Below, one piece after another: positions 25,740-35,090 of a stretch of DNA of 64,000 nt (positions are counted from its first letter, which is position 1; each line of letters opens with the position of its first letter). The notes under the pieces were generated by a model that saw only the letters and a program-made list of their open reading frames with translations, was not told the origin of the DNA and searched no databases. The translations under genes and the position numbers were made by a program. Source of the stretch: Streptomyces sp. NBC_00094 (GTDB taxonomy: Bacteria > Actinomycetota > Actinomycetes > Streptomycetales > Streptomycetaceae); assembly GCF_026343125.1 (NCBI RefSeq), contig NZ_JAPEMB010000001.1, positions 806,001 through 870,000 of the forward strand, in the 5' to 3' direction.

Positions 25740-26094
25740 GCCGCACTCGACCTGCCGCACGCTCTGGTCGAGTGGGTCACCATGCTCAACGTCACCCGCG
25801 AGGGTGACCGGCGCTGCAAGCTGCGACCGCACCAGCGCGCACTGGTCGCGCTGGTGTACCTGCGCCGTCACGACAGCCTCGCCCGCATCGCGGCCGGCTT
25901 CGGAATATCTGTCGGCACCGCACACACCTACGTCACAGCCGTCGTCGGCTTGCTCGCCGACCGATCCCGGGGCCTGCTTAAAGGCCCTGCGCGAAAGCGA
26001 CCCGGACTTCGTGCTGCTGGACGGGAGCCTCGCCGAAGTCGACTGCGTCGGCGACAGCCGCGCGGACTGCTCGGTCAAGCACCAACGCCAGTAA
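25740..26094 (+). pseudogene. Truncated, frameshifted DDE transposase (IS5-like family)
   Basis: The plus strand encodes [38 protein letters not shown] and [21 protein letters not shown], the HTH-containing N-terminus of a common Streptomyces DDE transposase. A frameshift near 25980 moves the continuation [18 protein letters not shown] and [12 protein letters not shown] to another frame. It ends at TAA 26092-26094, where about half of the protein, including most of the catalytic domain, is missing. The next remnant starts immediately on the other strand. Confidence 0.75.
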
Positions 26095-26095
26095 G

Positions 26096-26995
26096 TCAAC
26101 GGATCAGGCAGTGGGATTGATGTGCCGACAAGGCCTCAGGCCGCCGCGGAGCAGGAACCCGCGCCGGTGCCGGGCTCGATCGTGCCACCCTGGTGCGAAG
26201 GGTTGCCCGTGACGGTGCTTGCGCCGGACTACCAGCGGATTCCGGGCGTGCCAGACGTCGACTCATCCGCGTGACCATCGACCACTGGACCACCACCGCG
26301 CTGGAAGCGGGCAGAGTCTCGTAATCCCTGGCCAGACGGCGGGAGTTCATCAGCCACGCGAACGTGCGCTCCGCCACCCAGCGTCTGGGGAATACCACGA
26401 ACCCTGTCATGTCGTCGGTGCGCTTGACGATCTCCAAGGTCAGGGCGAGTTTGTCCCGGCACCAGCCGACAAGACCGCCGGTGTAGCCGCCGTCGGCCCA
26501 GACGAGGGTGATGTCGCGGTGCAGGCGGTGCAGGCGGTGCAGCCGGGTCCGCAGTCCCACCGCGGCGTCCCGGTCGCCGATGTTCGCGGCGGTGACCGCG
26601 GCGATCAGGAGCAGACCGAGTGTGTCGGTCACGATGTGCCGTTTGCGGCCCGGCACCTTCTTCCCGCCGTCGTAGCCGCGTGAGGATGTTGGCACCGTCG
26701 CGGCGGCCCGCACCGACTGCACGTCGGTGATCCCCGCCGTGGGCTCGGCCTCAGGGCGTTCGCGTTCACGGACCTTCCCGCGCAGCCGGTCGTGGAACTC
26801 GTTGATCAGCCCGTGCTCGCGCCGGCGGCAGAAGGAGGCGTGGACCCGGCCCCAGCCGGGGAAGTCCGCAGGCATCGCCCGCCACGAGATCCCGCCCGCG
26901 ACCTGGTAGCGGATCGCGTCCAGCATCTGGCGATGGCAGTAGCCCTCGGGCTGCCCGCCCCGCCCCTGAAGCCAGGCCGGCACCGGCAGTACCAA
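26096..26995 (-). pseudogene. IS5-family DDE transposase, N-terminus lost and C-terminus extended
   Basis: Minus-strand reading resembles IS5-group transposases: LPVPAWLQGRGGQPEGYCHRQ, GISWRAMPADFPGWG, ITDVQSVRAAA, GYDGGKKVPGRKRHI, TLVWADGGYTGG and RRWVAERTFAWL. The D...D...E residues appear present. The frame can only start at TTG 26995, after the first ~20 residues of the family have been lost behind an upstream TGA. The C-terminus runs ~50 residues past the usual end into unrelated sequence. An LHR repeat (three 9-bp units near 26518-26545) is inserted before the second Asp region. Probably inactive. Confidence 0.7.
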
Positions 26996-27549
26996 ACCAG
27001 CACGGGAGTCAGCACCGCACCACCAAAACGTGCCCGATCAGTGCAACCGGACAGCCTCTCTCCCGGCCCCTCTCGGGCCTTCGGCAGGGTCGCAACAGCA
27101 GGCCATGGAGGCCGGGCGCACACGACCCATCCGAACTATGATGTCCCACCACATACGACCCTGACCTGCGTCTTCCTACGGTGTGGCGACACCGAATCGT
27201 CCCCGCACTTGCCTGGAAGTGGTGTACAAGGGACACGGACGTGCTCGCTTCGGCTGGCCGTAGCCCTGATGGCATGCGCCGAGGACAGTCACTGATCGTG
27301 ACGCAATCGACCCTTCGTAGCGATCGAGCCCCGCGCAAGCCGGCGGCTACACCGCAGGCCGCGCCCGCAGGCTCAACCCGGCCCAGGAGGAAGGCACCCG
27401 AGCCTCGCCGCCGGACGTGGGCCAGCCGAGAGAACCCAGGGCATAGGCCAGTCGAACCCCTCGTCGAGAGCGTCCGCAGGCCGGTGCCAGGCGATCACCG
27501 CATGGCGTTCCCGCCCCTCAGCCGCCGGCCGCGGCAGCCTCCTCGGAAG

Positions 27550-27880
27550 GAATCGGAAGGAAGTCGAAGGCGAGTCCGGATCCCTGGGCACCTCGATGGA
27601 CCCGGCCCGCGCCATGCCATGCTCGAACATCGCAGCCGGCGACATCCGCAGCCCCGGCAGGCCCGAATCCACCAGACCGGCATGGGGCGGCAGCGGTAGA
27701 TCACGGCTGTCCGCTCCCGGATCACCGCCTCCAACTCGTCGAGGAAGAACGCATCGCCTTCCGGATCCTCGCCGCGCGAATGATTGTCGGGCCCTTGTAG
27801 CCGGGCAGGGCCTCCAGGAGCCCTTCACGCAGCGTGCGGAAGAACCGCTCCACCGGGCAGGACCACGCCATGCGCGAGGA
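27550..27880 (-). pseudogene. Integrase/Mu-type transposase C-terminal remnant with frameshifts
   Basis: Three frames must be joined on the minus strand: CPVERFFRTLREGLLEALPGY, then EAVIRERTAV, then HAGLVDSGLPGLRMSPAAMFEH and IEVPRDPDS. Together they match the end of rve-type integrases with a Mu-type C-terminal region found in actinobacterial transposons. At least two frameshifts show that it is dead. Confidence 0.6.
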
Positions 27881-28124
27881 GAAGGTCCGTCGCGATGTCG
27901 CCCGCAACGAGACCTCTCGACCCGCCGCTTCAACCCGCTCGCCGCCGACGAAAGCCGAGGCCTCCTCCCCGTTCGAGCGCGATCTCAATGACGCGATGGC
28001 GCAGGGAGCGCGGCGAGAAGAAAAGCCGGTCAGGCGTCATAACCGACCTTCGCCCGTCTCGTTTCCCCTGTGGATGCCAGCAAGTCCTTGGCATCGATCA
28101 TCCCATCGGATTGGAAGTTCACAC

Positions 28125-29459
28125 GTGAGGCCTCAGGCCACCGACACGCGTCATATCGCCGAGCAGCGCCGGACGGCCGACCGTAGCAGCATCGGCCACC
28201 GCACCCTGACCGCGTCGGCCACAGTGCACGAGCCCACCGCCTGCCACCCCGGCCGGCACGGCCGTCTCGGCCCGCACGACCGTCCTGCCCTGCGCGCCGC
28301 CCTCGCCGCCGCCGCCGAGGACGTCATCATCTACGACCTGGACGGCATCGGTCGCCAGTACACCGCTCTGTGCGCCGAACTGCCTGGTGTCGTCATCCGG
28401 TTCGCGATGAAGGCCTGCTCCGTGGGCGAGGTGCTCGACCACCTCGCCCGCCTCGGTTCCGGCTTCGACGCGGCCAGCCCGCAGGAGATCGCCGAGGCAC
28501 TGCGCACCGGGGTGGCCCCCGAATCGATCCACTACGGCAACACCGTCAAGTCCGACCGCAACATCGCCGAGGCCTACCGGCTGGGCGTGCGCGACTTCGC
28601 CACCGACAGCGTGGAGGACGTCGCCGCGATCGCCGAACACGCCCCTGAGTCGCGGGTGTTCTGCCGGATCGCGACGACCGGCGACGGCGCGTTGTGGGGC
28701 CTGAGCCATAAGTTCGGCTGTTCACCCGAGGATGCCCTGCGGGTGCTCGGTGCCGCCCGGGCCGCCGGGCTGGTGCCCTCTGGTCTGTCTGTGCACGTCG
28801 GCTCCCAGCAGATGACAGCCGAGGCCTGGGGTGAGGCGATCGAGACACTGGCCGCCTTACTGGAGAAGCTCAACCGTCACGGCGTCGTTCCGGACCGGAT
28901 CAACCTCGGTGGTGGGCTGCCCGCCCTCGGTGTCCTCGACCGGCGCGGCCGGCCACTGGAACCACCGCTGGACAAGATGTTCACGGTGATCCGCGAAGGC
29001 ATGGAACGGCTGCGCGCCGTCAATGCCGCTCCGCTGAACTTCCTGCTGGAGCCCGGCCGTCACCTGGTCGCCGACCACGGCGCGATCCGTGCCCACGTCG
29101 CCCGGCTCACCTCCCGCCATCGGCTCGACGGCACTCGTGAGGACTGGCTCTACCTCAGCTGCGGTAAGTTCAACGGCCTTTACGAGATGGACCAGTTGCA
29201 GTACCGGCTGGAGTTCCCGACCCGCCCCGGCGGGCAGTTCGTCAACGCCGTGGTGGCCGGTCCGACCTGTGACAGTGACGACGCGTACGCACAGGACGGC
29301 ATGGTGCGGGTCCCGCGCACGATCGCGTCCGGCGACCCGGTCTGGGTCCACTCCTGCGGTGCGTACGCCGCCGCCTACGCCTCCCAGGGGTTCAACGGCT
29401 TCTCGCCGCTGCCGTACACCTGCATCGGCGGCCCGGCTCCGGAAGGAGACGGCGCATGA
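28125..29459 (+). CDS. PLP-dependent decarboxylase, ornithine/diaminopimelate (group IV, type III) family
   Basis: 444 aa from GTG 28125 with GGAAG 7 bases upstream; the open frame extends further 5' into insertion debris. Alanine-racemase-fold decarboxylase: PLP lysine K96 in RFAMKACS, HVGSQ, GGGLPAL, EPGRHLVADHG and the active-site cysteine motif GPTCDSDDAY, ending FNGFSPLP. The substrate could be ornithine, lysine or a carrier-bound amino acid (BtrK-like enzymes belong here). A TTA leucine codon at 28857-28859 makes translation depend on the bldA tRNA in Streptomyces. The acetyltransferase gene overlaps its stop codon, so the two are coupled. First gene of the probable NRPS cluster. Confidence 0.87.
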   Translation: MRPQATDTRHIAEQRRTADRSSIGHRTLTASATVHEPTACHPGRHGRLGPHDRPALRAALAAAAEDVIIYDLDGIGRQYTALCAELPGVVIRFAMKACSVGEVLDHLARLGSGFDAASPQEIAEALRTGVAPESIHYGNTVKSDRNIAEAYRLGVRDFATDSVEDVAAIAEHAPESRVFCRIATTGDGALWGLSHKFGCSPEDALRVLGAARAAGLVPSGLSVHVGSQQMTAEAWGEAIETLAALLEKLNRHGVVPDRINLGGGLPALGVLDRRGRPLEPPLDKMFTVIREGMERLRAVNAAPLNFLLEPGRHLVADHGAIRAHVARLTSRHRLDGTREDWLYLSCGKFNGLYEMDQLQYRLEFPTRPGGQFVNAVVAGPTCDSDDAYAQDGMVRVPRTIASGDPVWVHSCGAYAAAYASQGFNGFSPLPYTCIGGPAPEGDGA

Positions 29460-30103
29460 CCGACACCCGGATCCGGCTGCTCCAGGAGGACGACTGGGAC
29501 GAGTTGGTGACGTTGGAGGAACGCGCCTACGCGGCGAGCGGCCTGTCCGAGGGAGAGGCGGCGCTGCGCTCCCGGTACCGCGCCTCGCCCTCGACCTGCT
29601 TCGTGTTGGAGCACGCGGGCGGCTTCGGTGGCTACCTGCTCGCACTGCCGTACCCGCTCTTCCGCTGCCCGGACCTGAGCCTGGCCGAGGAAGGCGCGGC
29701 GCAAGGGAGCAACCTGCACCTCCACGACCTGGTGATCGCCGAGCGGGCGCGCGGTCGGGGTCTGGCTCACCGGATGCAAGAGCACCTGGAAGAGACCGGA
29801 CGGGCAGCTACCTACCAGACACTCTCTCTGGTCGCCGTGAACGGCTCGCAAGTGCTGTGGACCACGCTGGGCTACCGCACCCAGCCCGGGATCGGGCTGC
29901 CCGCGAGCTACGGCGCCGAGGCGGTCTACATGACGAAGCCCCTGGAAATCGCTGTCACGAGCCGCCTCTCGGGTTCTCTTCCAGAGCCGAAGCGGGCTGA
30001 CGCGGATGTTCCCGTCCCCGGCGTGTTCCGCCGATCCCGACCGGCCACCAGGGCGCTGTCCTTCCTCTCCGGGTTCCCGTACGCCACCAGGGCTTCCGGG
30101 TAA
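29456..30103 (+). CDS. GNAT-family N-acetyltransferase
   Basis: 215 aa. ATG 29456 overlaps the decarboxylase stop (ATGA) and is preceded by AAGGAG. GNAT fold with the acetyl-CoA motif in HLHDLVIAERARGRGLAHRM and VNGSQVLWTTLGYR near residue 140. The last ~50 residues are Arg/Pro-rich and not part of the fold. Coupling to the decarboxylase suggests it acetylates the amine product or a related metabolite. Confidence 0.82.
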   Translation: MTDTRIRLLQEDDWDELVTLEERAYAASGLSEGEAALRSRYRASPSTCFVLEHAGGFGGYLLALPYPLFRCPDLSLAEEGAAQGSNLHLHDLVIAERARGRGLAHRMQEHLEETGRAATYQTLSLVAVNGSQVLWTTLGYRTQPGIGLPASYGAEAVYMTKPLEIAVTSRLSGSLPEPKRADADVPVPGVFRRSRPATRALSFLSGFPYATRASG

Positions 30104-30126
30104 CCGTCGCACATCTCGAACGACTG

Positions 30127-30153
30127 GGCGCACCATGGGCAACCGGGTGCGCC
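30127..30153. terminator. Possible terminator between convergent GNAT and GS-like genes
   Basis: GGCGCACC (30127-30134) pairs with GGTGCGCC (30146-30153) around an 11-base loop. It lies just after the GNAT gene and before the end of the convergent ligase gene. Confidence 0.4.
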
Positions 30154-30266
30154 GGGCCACCTGTCGGTCCGAAGCAGCACTGGGCTGCGGCAGGCCCGGC
30201 GCGCCTGGCGCGCCTGGCGATCATCTGCCGAGCCGTCGGACCCTGGGCCGTTGCGTGATTCGCGCG

Positions 30267-31616
30267 TCAATACCGCCAGCGCGCCGCCTCGATGACGTAC
30301 GCGTCGGTATGCGTCGCGAACAGCTCTGCCTCCGCCCGCCGGACGGCAAGCACGGCTTCGTACAGTTCGGCGCCGAGTGCCTGTCGAAGCAGAGTGGACT
30401 TCTCGTACGCGTCGGTCGTCTCCGGCAGGCTCGCCGGGAGGCGTTCGACGCTGCCGAGGGCGGCGGGGTCGCTCCGGGTCTCGGGGGGCAGGGGCAGGCC
30501 GGCGTCGAGACCGGCGAGTCCGGCGGCCAGCACGCCACCGATCACCAGATACGGGTTGGCGGTGGCGTCGAAGCACTTGAACTCGGCGTTGGCCTGCCCG
30601 GCGGTGGAGCCGGCGATCAGGCGCAGCGCCGCCTCACGGTTCTCCAGGCCCCAGCAGCGGTAGGCCCCGGCAAAGCGGGAGGGGACCAGGCGCAGGTAAG
30701 AGGCGACGCTGGGAGCGCCGAGGGCGAGCAGAGCGGGCAACTCGGTCAGTACGCCCGCGAAGAAGTGCTCGGCGTCAGGGTGCAACCCGTGGCGGCCGGT
30801 GCCGCCGTGTCCGAGGTTTCGGCCCTGTCGCCAGAGGCTGAGGTGCAGGTGGCCACCGTTGCCGATCTCACCCTCGGTGAAGACAGGCGCGTACGAGACA
30901 CGGAGACCGTGCCGGGCGGATACGGCCCGGATGGTATGGCGCACCAGCATCGTGGTGTCGGCCGCCTCGACCGGCCCCTCGGCGGCCACCGAGACCTCGA
31001 ACTGGCCGGCAGCGTACTCGGGGTGGAGCTGCAGCACGTCCAGTCCTTGCCCGGTGAGGGCGCGCAGCACCTCCCGCAGGTAGTCGGAGTGCTCGATGAA
31101 GCGGGTCATCCCATACCCGGGCCCGACCGTTGCGGGGTTTCCGGCGGCATCGGCCACCACCCACTCGATCTCGATCCCGGCGCGCACCGAGAGCCCGCGC
31201 CGCTCGACGGCCTCGGTAGCCCGGCGGGCGAAGCCGCGCTGGCAGCCGGGGTGCGGGGTGCCGTCCTGGGCGTACCGGTCGGCCGGGGCCCAGGCCCAGC
31301 CGGGCTGTGCGGCGAGCGGGGTGAGCCGGTCGAGGTCGGGGACGAGCCGCAGGTCGCCCATCGGGCCGGCACTCGAAGGCGCGGTGGTGAAAGAGTCGTC
31401 CATCAGGGAGACGTCGAAGCAGGGTAGGGCGCCGACACCGTACTGGGCGGCGTGTTCGAGCTGGGCGAGCGGGACGGATTTCACCCTGGTGAGCCCGGCG
31501 TTGTCGACCCAGCCGAACACCACCCCGTCGATTCCGTCGGTAGCGAGCTGGGCTTCGGCTGCCCGGGCCTGTGCGGCCCGTTCGGCCCGGGAGCGTGTGG
31601 TGGTCATGCCACCCAT
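30267..31616 (-). CDS. Glutamine-synthetase-like gamma-glutamyl ligase
   Basis: 449 aa from ATG 31616; ATG 31607 (MTTTRS) is an alternative and neither has a strong ribosome site. GS catalytic signatures: IEIEWVV, HPEYAAGQFEVS, NGGHLHLSLW, RLVPSRFAGAYRCWGLENREAALR and ANAEFKCFDATANPYL. Actinobacterial homologues of this GlnA3/GlnA4/PuuA-like type are not assimilatory GS but glutamylate amines such as polyamines or ethanolamine. The pairing with an amino-acid decarboxylase and an acetyltransferase points to amine modification rather than ammonia fixation; the substrate is unknown. Confidence 0.85.
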   Translation of the reverse strand: MGGMTTTRSRAERAAQARAAEAQLATDGIDGVVFGWVDNAGLTRVKSVPLAQLEHAAQYGVGALPCFDVSLMDDSFTTAPSSAGPMGDLRLVPDLDRLTPLAAQPGWAWAPADRYAQDGTPHPGCQRGFARRATEAVERRGLSVRAGIEIEWVVADAAGNPATVGPGYGMTRFIEHSDYLREVLRALTGQGLDVLQLHPEYAAGQFEVSVAAEGPVEAADTTMLVRHTIRAVSARHGLRVSYAPVFTEGEIGNGGHLHLSLWRQGRNLGHGGTGRHGLHPDAEHFFAGVLTELPALLALGAPSVASYLRLVPSRFAGAYRCWGLENREAALRLIAGSTAGQANAEFKCFDATANPYLVIGGVLAAGLAGLDAGLPLPPETRSDPAALGSVERLPASLPETTDAYEKSTLLRQALGAELYEAVLAVRRAEAELFATHTDAYVIEAARWRY

Positions 31617-31833
31617 GCTGATGCTCGCGACAGCGGGTGCGTCAGGAATTGCCGAGAGTTCACTCGTCCGTGAACGGACAGAGCAGAGACGAGCCACGGG
31701 ACGGAAAGCGACCGTGGAACACAGCGCCTTCCCTGTGCCCAGGGGTTCGCATTCCGGAGGCTCGCGTCGGCCGGGATCGACGGGGTTCGAGGTTCGACAA
31801 TCCACCTCGGGGCATATCAGTTCCGTGGATCGG

Positions 31834-32868
31834 TCAGGCGTGCCGGAGGCAGAGGGTTCCCCACTGGAAGCCTGCGCCGATCCCGGACAACACGTAGGTG
31901 TCTCCCGGGAGGAGGGAGCCCTCGGCGACGGTGGTGTGCAGTGCGGTGAACAGTCCTGCCGATCCGGTGTTGCCCAGTCGGTCGATGGTGATGGGTGCCC
32001 GCTCGCGGGGAACGCCCAGGGCGGCCATGGCCTCCGTGAGGATGTTCACGTTGGCCTGGTGCAGGAAGAAGTACCGGACCTGGTCGATCGGCACGCCGGC
32101 GCGGTCGGCGGCGCTGGTGATGCTCTCGGGCAGGCGTGTGGTCGCGGCGTTCCAGACGGCGCGGCCGTCCATGGACATGTAGTGGTCTCCGGCGGCGACG
32201 GTGGCGCTGCTGGCGGGCAGCCGGGAGCCTCCGGCGGGGATCTGGACATCGTAGGAAAGCTGGGAGCCCAGGCTGTAGGAGAGCAGGCCCGCTCCAGGGG
32301 TGTCGGCACGGGTGAGGACGACGGCCGCGGCGGCGTCCCCGAAGAAGACACCGGTGGTCCGGTCGGTGGGATCGGTGACCCTGGAGGCGCAGTCGGCCGC
32401 GAGGAGCAGGACGGTGCTGACGGAGGGGTTCTGCAGGAGGTGGGCGGCGATCAGCATGGCCTGGACGCCGGAGGCGCAGGCGGCTTGGGTGACGTCCAGG
32501 GACAGAGCGCGGTGGGCACCGAGGGCGTCTTTGACGATCAGTGCGGTCGACACGAGCGGCTGGTCCCCCGTGTAGGTGGCGACGATGACCGCGTCCAGTT
32601 GTGCGGGCTCGATGCCGGCGGCGTCCAGAGCCGGGTGGGCGGCCGCGATACACATATCGGAGGTCGCCAGATGCGGCTCCAGACGGCGGCGTTCGCGGAT
32701 GCCGGTACGGCTGGTGATCCATTCATCGCTGGTGTCCAGAGTGCGGGTGAGCTCCTGATTGGTGACGACCGTCGGTGGCAGGTGCATCCCTGTTCCGGCG
32801 ACGGCGAACGGCACGGGCAGGCCGGCACCGGTCTGGTGGAACAGGGTCCGATCCAGGGCGACGGTCAC
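31834..32868 (-). CDS. 3-oxoacyl-ACP synthase III (KAS III / FabH-like)
   Basis: 344 aa from GTG 32868, with GAGGGGAG upstream; the frame extends further but without family sequence. Thiolase fold with active Cys131 in TQAACASGVQAM, His in FFLHQANVNIL and Asn in LGNTGSAG, so the Cys-His-Asn triad is complete and condensation activity is expected. TSDEWITSRTGIRERRR is the classical FabH start. In secondary clusters such enzymes make starter acyl groups or transfer acyl chains. The NRPS here begins with a condensation domain, so a KAS III-made acyl starter is possible but unproven. Confidence 0.88.
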   Translation of the reverse strand: MTVALDRTLFHQTGAGLPVPFAVAGTGMHLPPTVVTNQELTRTLDTSDEWITSRTGIRERRRLEPHLATSDMCIAAAHPALDAAGIEPAQLDAVIVATYTGDQPLVSTALIVKDALGAHRALSLDVTQAACASGVQAMLIAAHLLQNPSVSTVLLLAADCASRVTDPTDRTTGVFFGDAAAAVVLTRADTPGAGLLSYSLGSQLSYDVQIPAGGSRLPASSATVAAGDHYMSMDGRAVWNAATTRLPESITSAADRAGVPIDQVRYFFLHQANVNILTEAMAALGVPRERAPITIDRLGNTGSAGLFTALHTTVAEGSLLPGDTYVLSGIGAGFQWGTLCLRHA

Positions 32869-33152
32869 TCGGCGGTGCTCCCCTCGGGCGCGTTCGGGGT
32901 ACCTCGAAGAATTCCCATATTCCGTCCTCGATATCGGTTTACGAATGCCCGGCACTGCCAGGTCCGTCGTATTGCAACGCCGCCGCAGCATCTCACGGGG
33001 CACGGATCTGAAGTTCGCCCTTTAATCAATAAGAGTGCAGAAAGATACGACTGCTTGACGTCGCATTACTGGAAAGGCTTCGCCGTGCTCTGAGTGGGCG
33101 GGGGGCGGATACTGGCCGTGATCGATTTTCGAATACCTGCGCGGAGGGGCCG

Positions 33153-34244
33153 ATGCGACGGGACCGGCGGGACGGACGAGTTGCGGATTCCTTGCTCGCG
33201 CTGTTGAGCCGGGACTGGATCGGGGTGCCGGTCGCGGTACTGATGGCGGGGGCGGGCGGAGGGCTGGCCGGAGCGGGGGCGGGGTGGGCGACGGTGCTCG
33301 GTGCCCTGGTCATGGCTGTCGGTGTGCTGCTGGCGGTGGGAGCCGTTCGTCACCTGGTGCTGATGGCCCGCGAGCGGCGGGAGAACCCGCCGCCGGGGCG
33401 GCTGGTCGATGTGGGCGGCCACAGGATGCACCTCCTCGCCGAGGGAGAGGCCGGGAGCGGGCCGACGGTGGTCTGGATGCCCGGCGGGCACGCCCCCGGG
33501 GAGGACTTCCGGGAACTGCACACGATGCTGTCGGCCGGAGCCCGGTCGGTGCTGATCGACCGGTTCGGTTCGGGCTGGAGCGATGTCGGGACCTTCCCGA
33601 GAACGACGGCGGGTGAGGCGGAGGAGCTTTGGGCAGCGCTGGAGGGAGCAAGGGAGCAGGCGCCCTTCGTGCTCGTCGGTCATTCCTTCGGAGGGTTGCT
33701 GGCCGCGAACGCGGCCCGGCGTCGGCCGGATCTGGTGGCCGGTCTCGTCCTGCTCGATCCGACGCCCCCGGAGGTTGTCGCCTTCGCGCCGCGCAGTCGG
33801 CAGCTCGCACGGATACGTCGCGGCTTCCTGCTGACGGCGGTGCGGGATCTGTTCGGTGCCCATCGCGGCACCGGGAGCCGGGCCGGGCAGGGCTGCGCCG
33901 CAGCGTCGATCTTCGCCGAGTTGTCGCCGTCCGGGCTGGCGAGAGTCGGCTGGGAGACAGTGGTGTACGACGGGGATCTCGGGGACCTGCCGCTGGTGCT
34001 GGTGATACCCCGGGATCTCATCGGCGGTGAGGCGGTGCTGGCCGGCGCCGGGGACGCTGCCGAGGCCGAGCGGATCAGCCGCTTCTACCTCCGGAGCAGG
34101 ATCCGGTATCTGGCGACGTCGACGTCCTCACGACTGGTGCACACACCGGAGGGAACGGGCCACGACTTTCCGCACGAGGTTCCCTCGTTCGTGGTCGGCG
34201 TGGTCGGGGACCTGGTGCGGGAACTCCGCGCCACCGCCCCCTGA
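33153..34244 (+). CDS. Membrane-anchored alpha/beta hydrolase
   Basis: 363 aa from ATG 33153 with GGAGGGG upstream. Two hydrophobic segments (residues ~22-65: VPVAVLMAGAGGGLAGAGAG and VLGALVMAVGVLLAVGAV) anchor the protein; the rest is an alpha/beta hydrolase with oxyanion region WMPGGHAP, nucleophile Ser178 in VGHSFGG and a probable catalytic His in GTGHDFPHE. Substrate unknown; transcribed divergently from the KAS III gene. Confidence 0.83.
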   Translation: MRRDRRDGRVADSLLALLSRDWIGVPVAVLMAGAGGGLAGAGAGWATVLGALVMAVGVLLAVGAVRHLVLMARERRENPPPGRLVDVGGHRMHLLAEGEAGSGPTVVWMPGGHAPGEDFRELHTMLSAGARSVLIDRFGSGWSDVGTFPRTTAGEAEELWAALEGAREQAPFVLVGHSFGGLLAANAARRRPDLVAGLVLLDPTPPEVVAFAPRSRQLARIRRGFLLTAVRDLFGAHRGTGSRAGQGCAAASIFAELSPSGLARVGWETVVYDGDLGDLPLVLVIPRDLIGGEAVLAGAGDAAEAERISRFYLRSRIRYLATSTSSRLVHTPEGTGHDFPHEVPSFVVGVVGDLVRELRATAP

Positions 34245-34298
34245 CCATCCCCGCGGAGTCGGGCCCGACCGGGCGTCGGCGGGACGAGGAATCCAGGT

Positions 34299-35090
34299 TC
34301 ATAACGGCCTCTCCTCGCCCGGGGACGTGCGCAGGGACGGCACGGAGGCGAGCAGTGTTCGGGTGTACGGGTGCCGCGGTGTGCGCAGGATCGTCTCGGT
34401 CGGGGCGGTCTCGACGATCCGGCCGTGCCGCATGACCGCCACGATGTCGGAAACATGGCAGACCGCCGGCAGGTTGTGGCCGATGAACAGCATGGACAGT
34501 CCGAGCCGTCGCTGCAGTTCGCGGATCGTGTTGAGGACGGAGGCCTGCACCGAGACGTCGAGCGCCGAGGTGATCTCGTCGGCGATCAGCAGGCCGGGGT
34601 CGACGGCCAGGGCGCGGGCGAGGGAGACCCGCTGGCGCTGGCCGCCGGACAGCTGCCGCGGCAGGCGATCGGCGAGCCGTGGCTCCAAGCCGACGAGGCC
34701 GAGCAGTTCGGTGACGCGCTCGGCGCGGGCGGTCCTGTCGAGTCGGCGGAAGACCGTGGCGGCTTCGACGAGAGTCTGGCGAACCGTCATCCGGGGGTCG
34801 AGCGCGGTGTCCGGGTCCTGGAGGACGACCTGGACACGGCGGCCGAGCCGACGCCGGTCGCGGACGGTGCGGGTGCGGACCTCCTGGCCGTCGATCAGGA
34901 CCCGGCCACCCTGCACGGGGACGAGGCCGACGATCGCGCCGGCCAGGCTGGATTTTCCGGAGCCGGACTCCCCCACCAGACCGAGCGTGGTGCCGGACGG
35001 AATCTCCAGCGAGACACCGTCCACGGCGGCGAGGGAGCCGCGGGGGCCGGGGTGGCGGACGGTGAGGTCGGTCACCTGAAGGGTGGTCAT
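34299..35090 (-). CDS. Oligopeptide/dipeptide ABC importer ATPase (DppF/OppF type)
   Basis: 263 aa. Walker A GESGSGKSS, signature LSGGQRQRVSLARA, Walker B LLIADEITSALD and a Q-loop VVLQDPDTALDP. One atypical feature is IGHNLPAV, where the usual switch sequence is SHDL..V; the His is kept. ATG 35090 overlaps the preceding gene's stop (ATGA). Last gene of the minus-strand importer operon. Confidence 0.87.
   Translation of the reverse strand: MTTLQVTDLTVRHPGPRGSLAAVDGVSLEIPSGTTLGLVGESGSGKSSLAGAIVGLVPVQGGRVLIDGQEVRTRTVRDRRRLGRRVQVVLQDPDTALDPRMTVRQTLVEAATVFRRLDRTARAERVTELLGLVGLEPRLADRLPRQLSGGQRQRVSLARALAVDPGLLIADEITSALDVSVQASVLNTIRELQRRLGLSMLFIGHNLPAVCHVSDIVAVMRHGRIVETAPTETILRTPRHPYTRTLLASVPSLRTSPGEERPL

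Larger units (their letters stand above)
25500..28100. mobile_element. Graveyard of broken insertion elements
   Basis: Between the chitosanase promoter and the decarboxylase there is no intact gene. Three transposase-type remnants are recognisable (described separately), with uninterpreted sequence at 27000-27550 and 27880-28100. I found no matched terminal inverted repeats or target duplications by eye. The stretch separates the chitosan island from the NRPS cluster and probably marks repeated insertions. Confidence 0.7.

Noticed and set aside
26096..26995. Intact IS5-family element
   Set aside because: The N-terminus is cut off behind an upstream stop, the C-terminus runs into foreign sequence, and no terminal inverted repeats were found.
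30267..31616. Assimilatory glutamine synthetase (glnA)
   Set aside because: The sequence and neighbourhood fit GlnA3/PuuA-like amine ligases rather than housekeeping GS.
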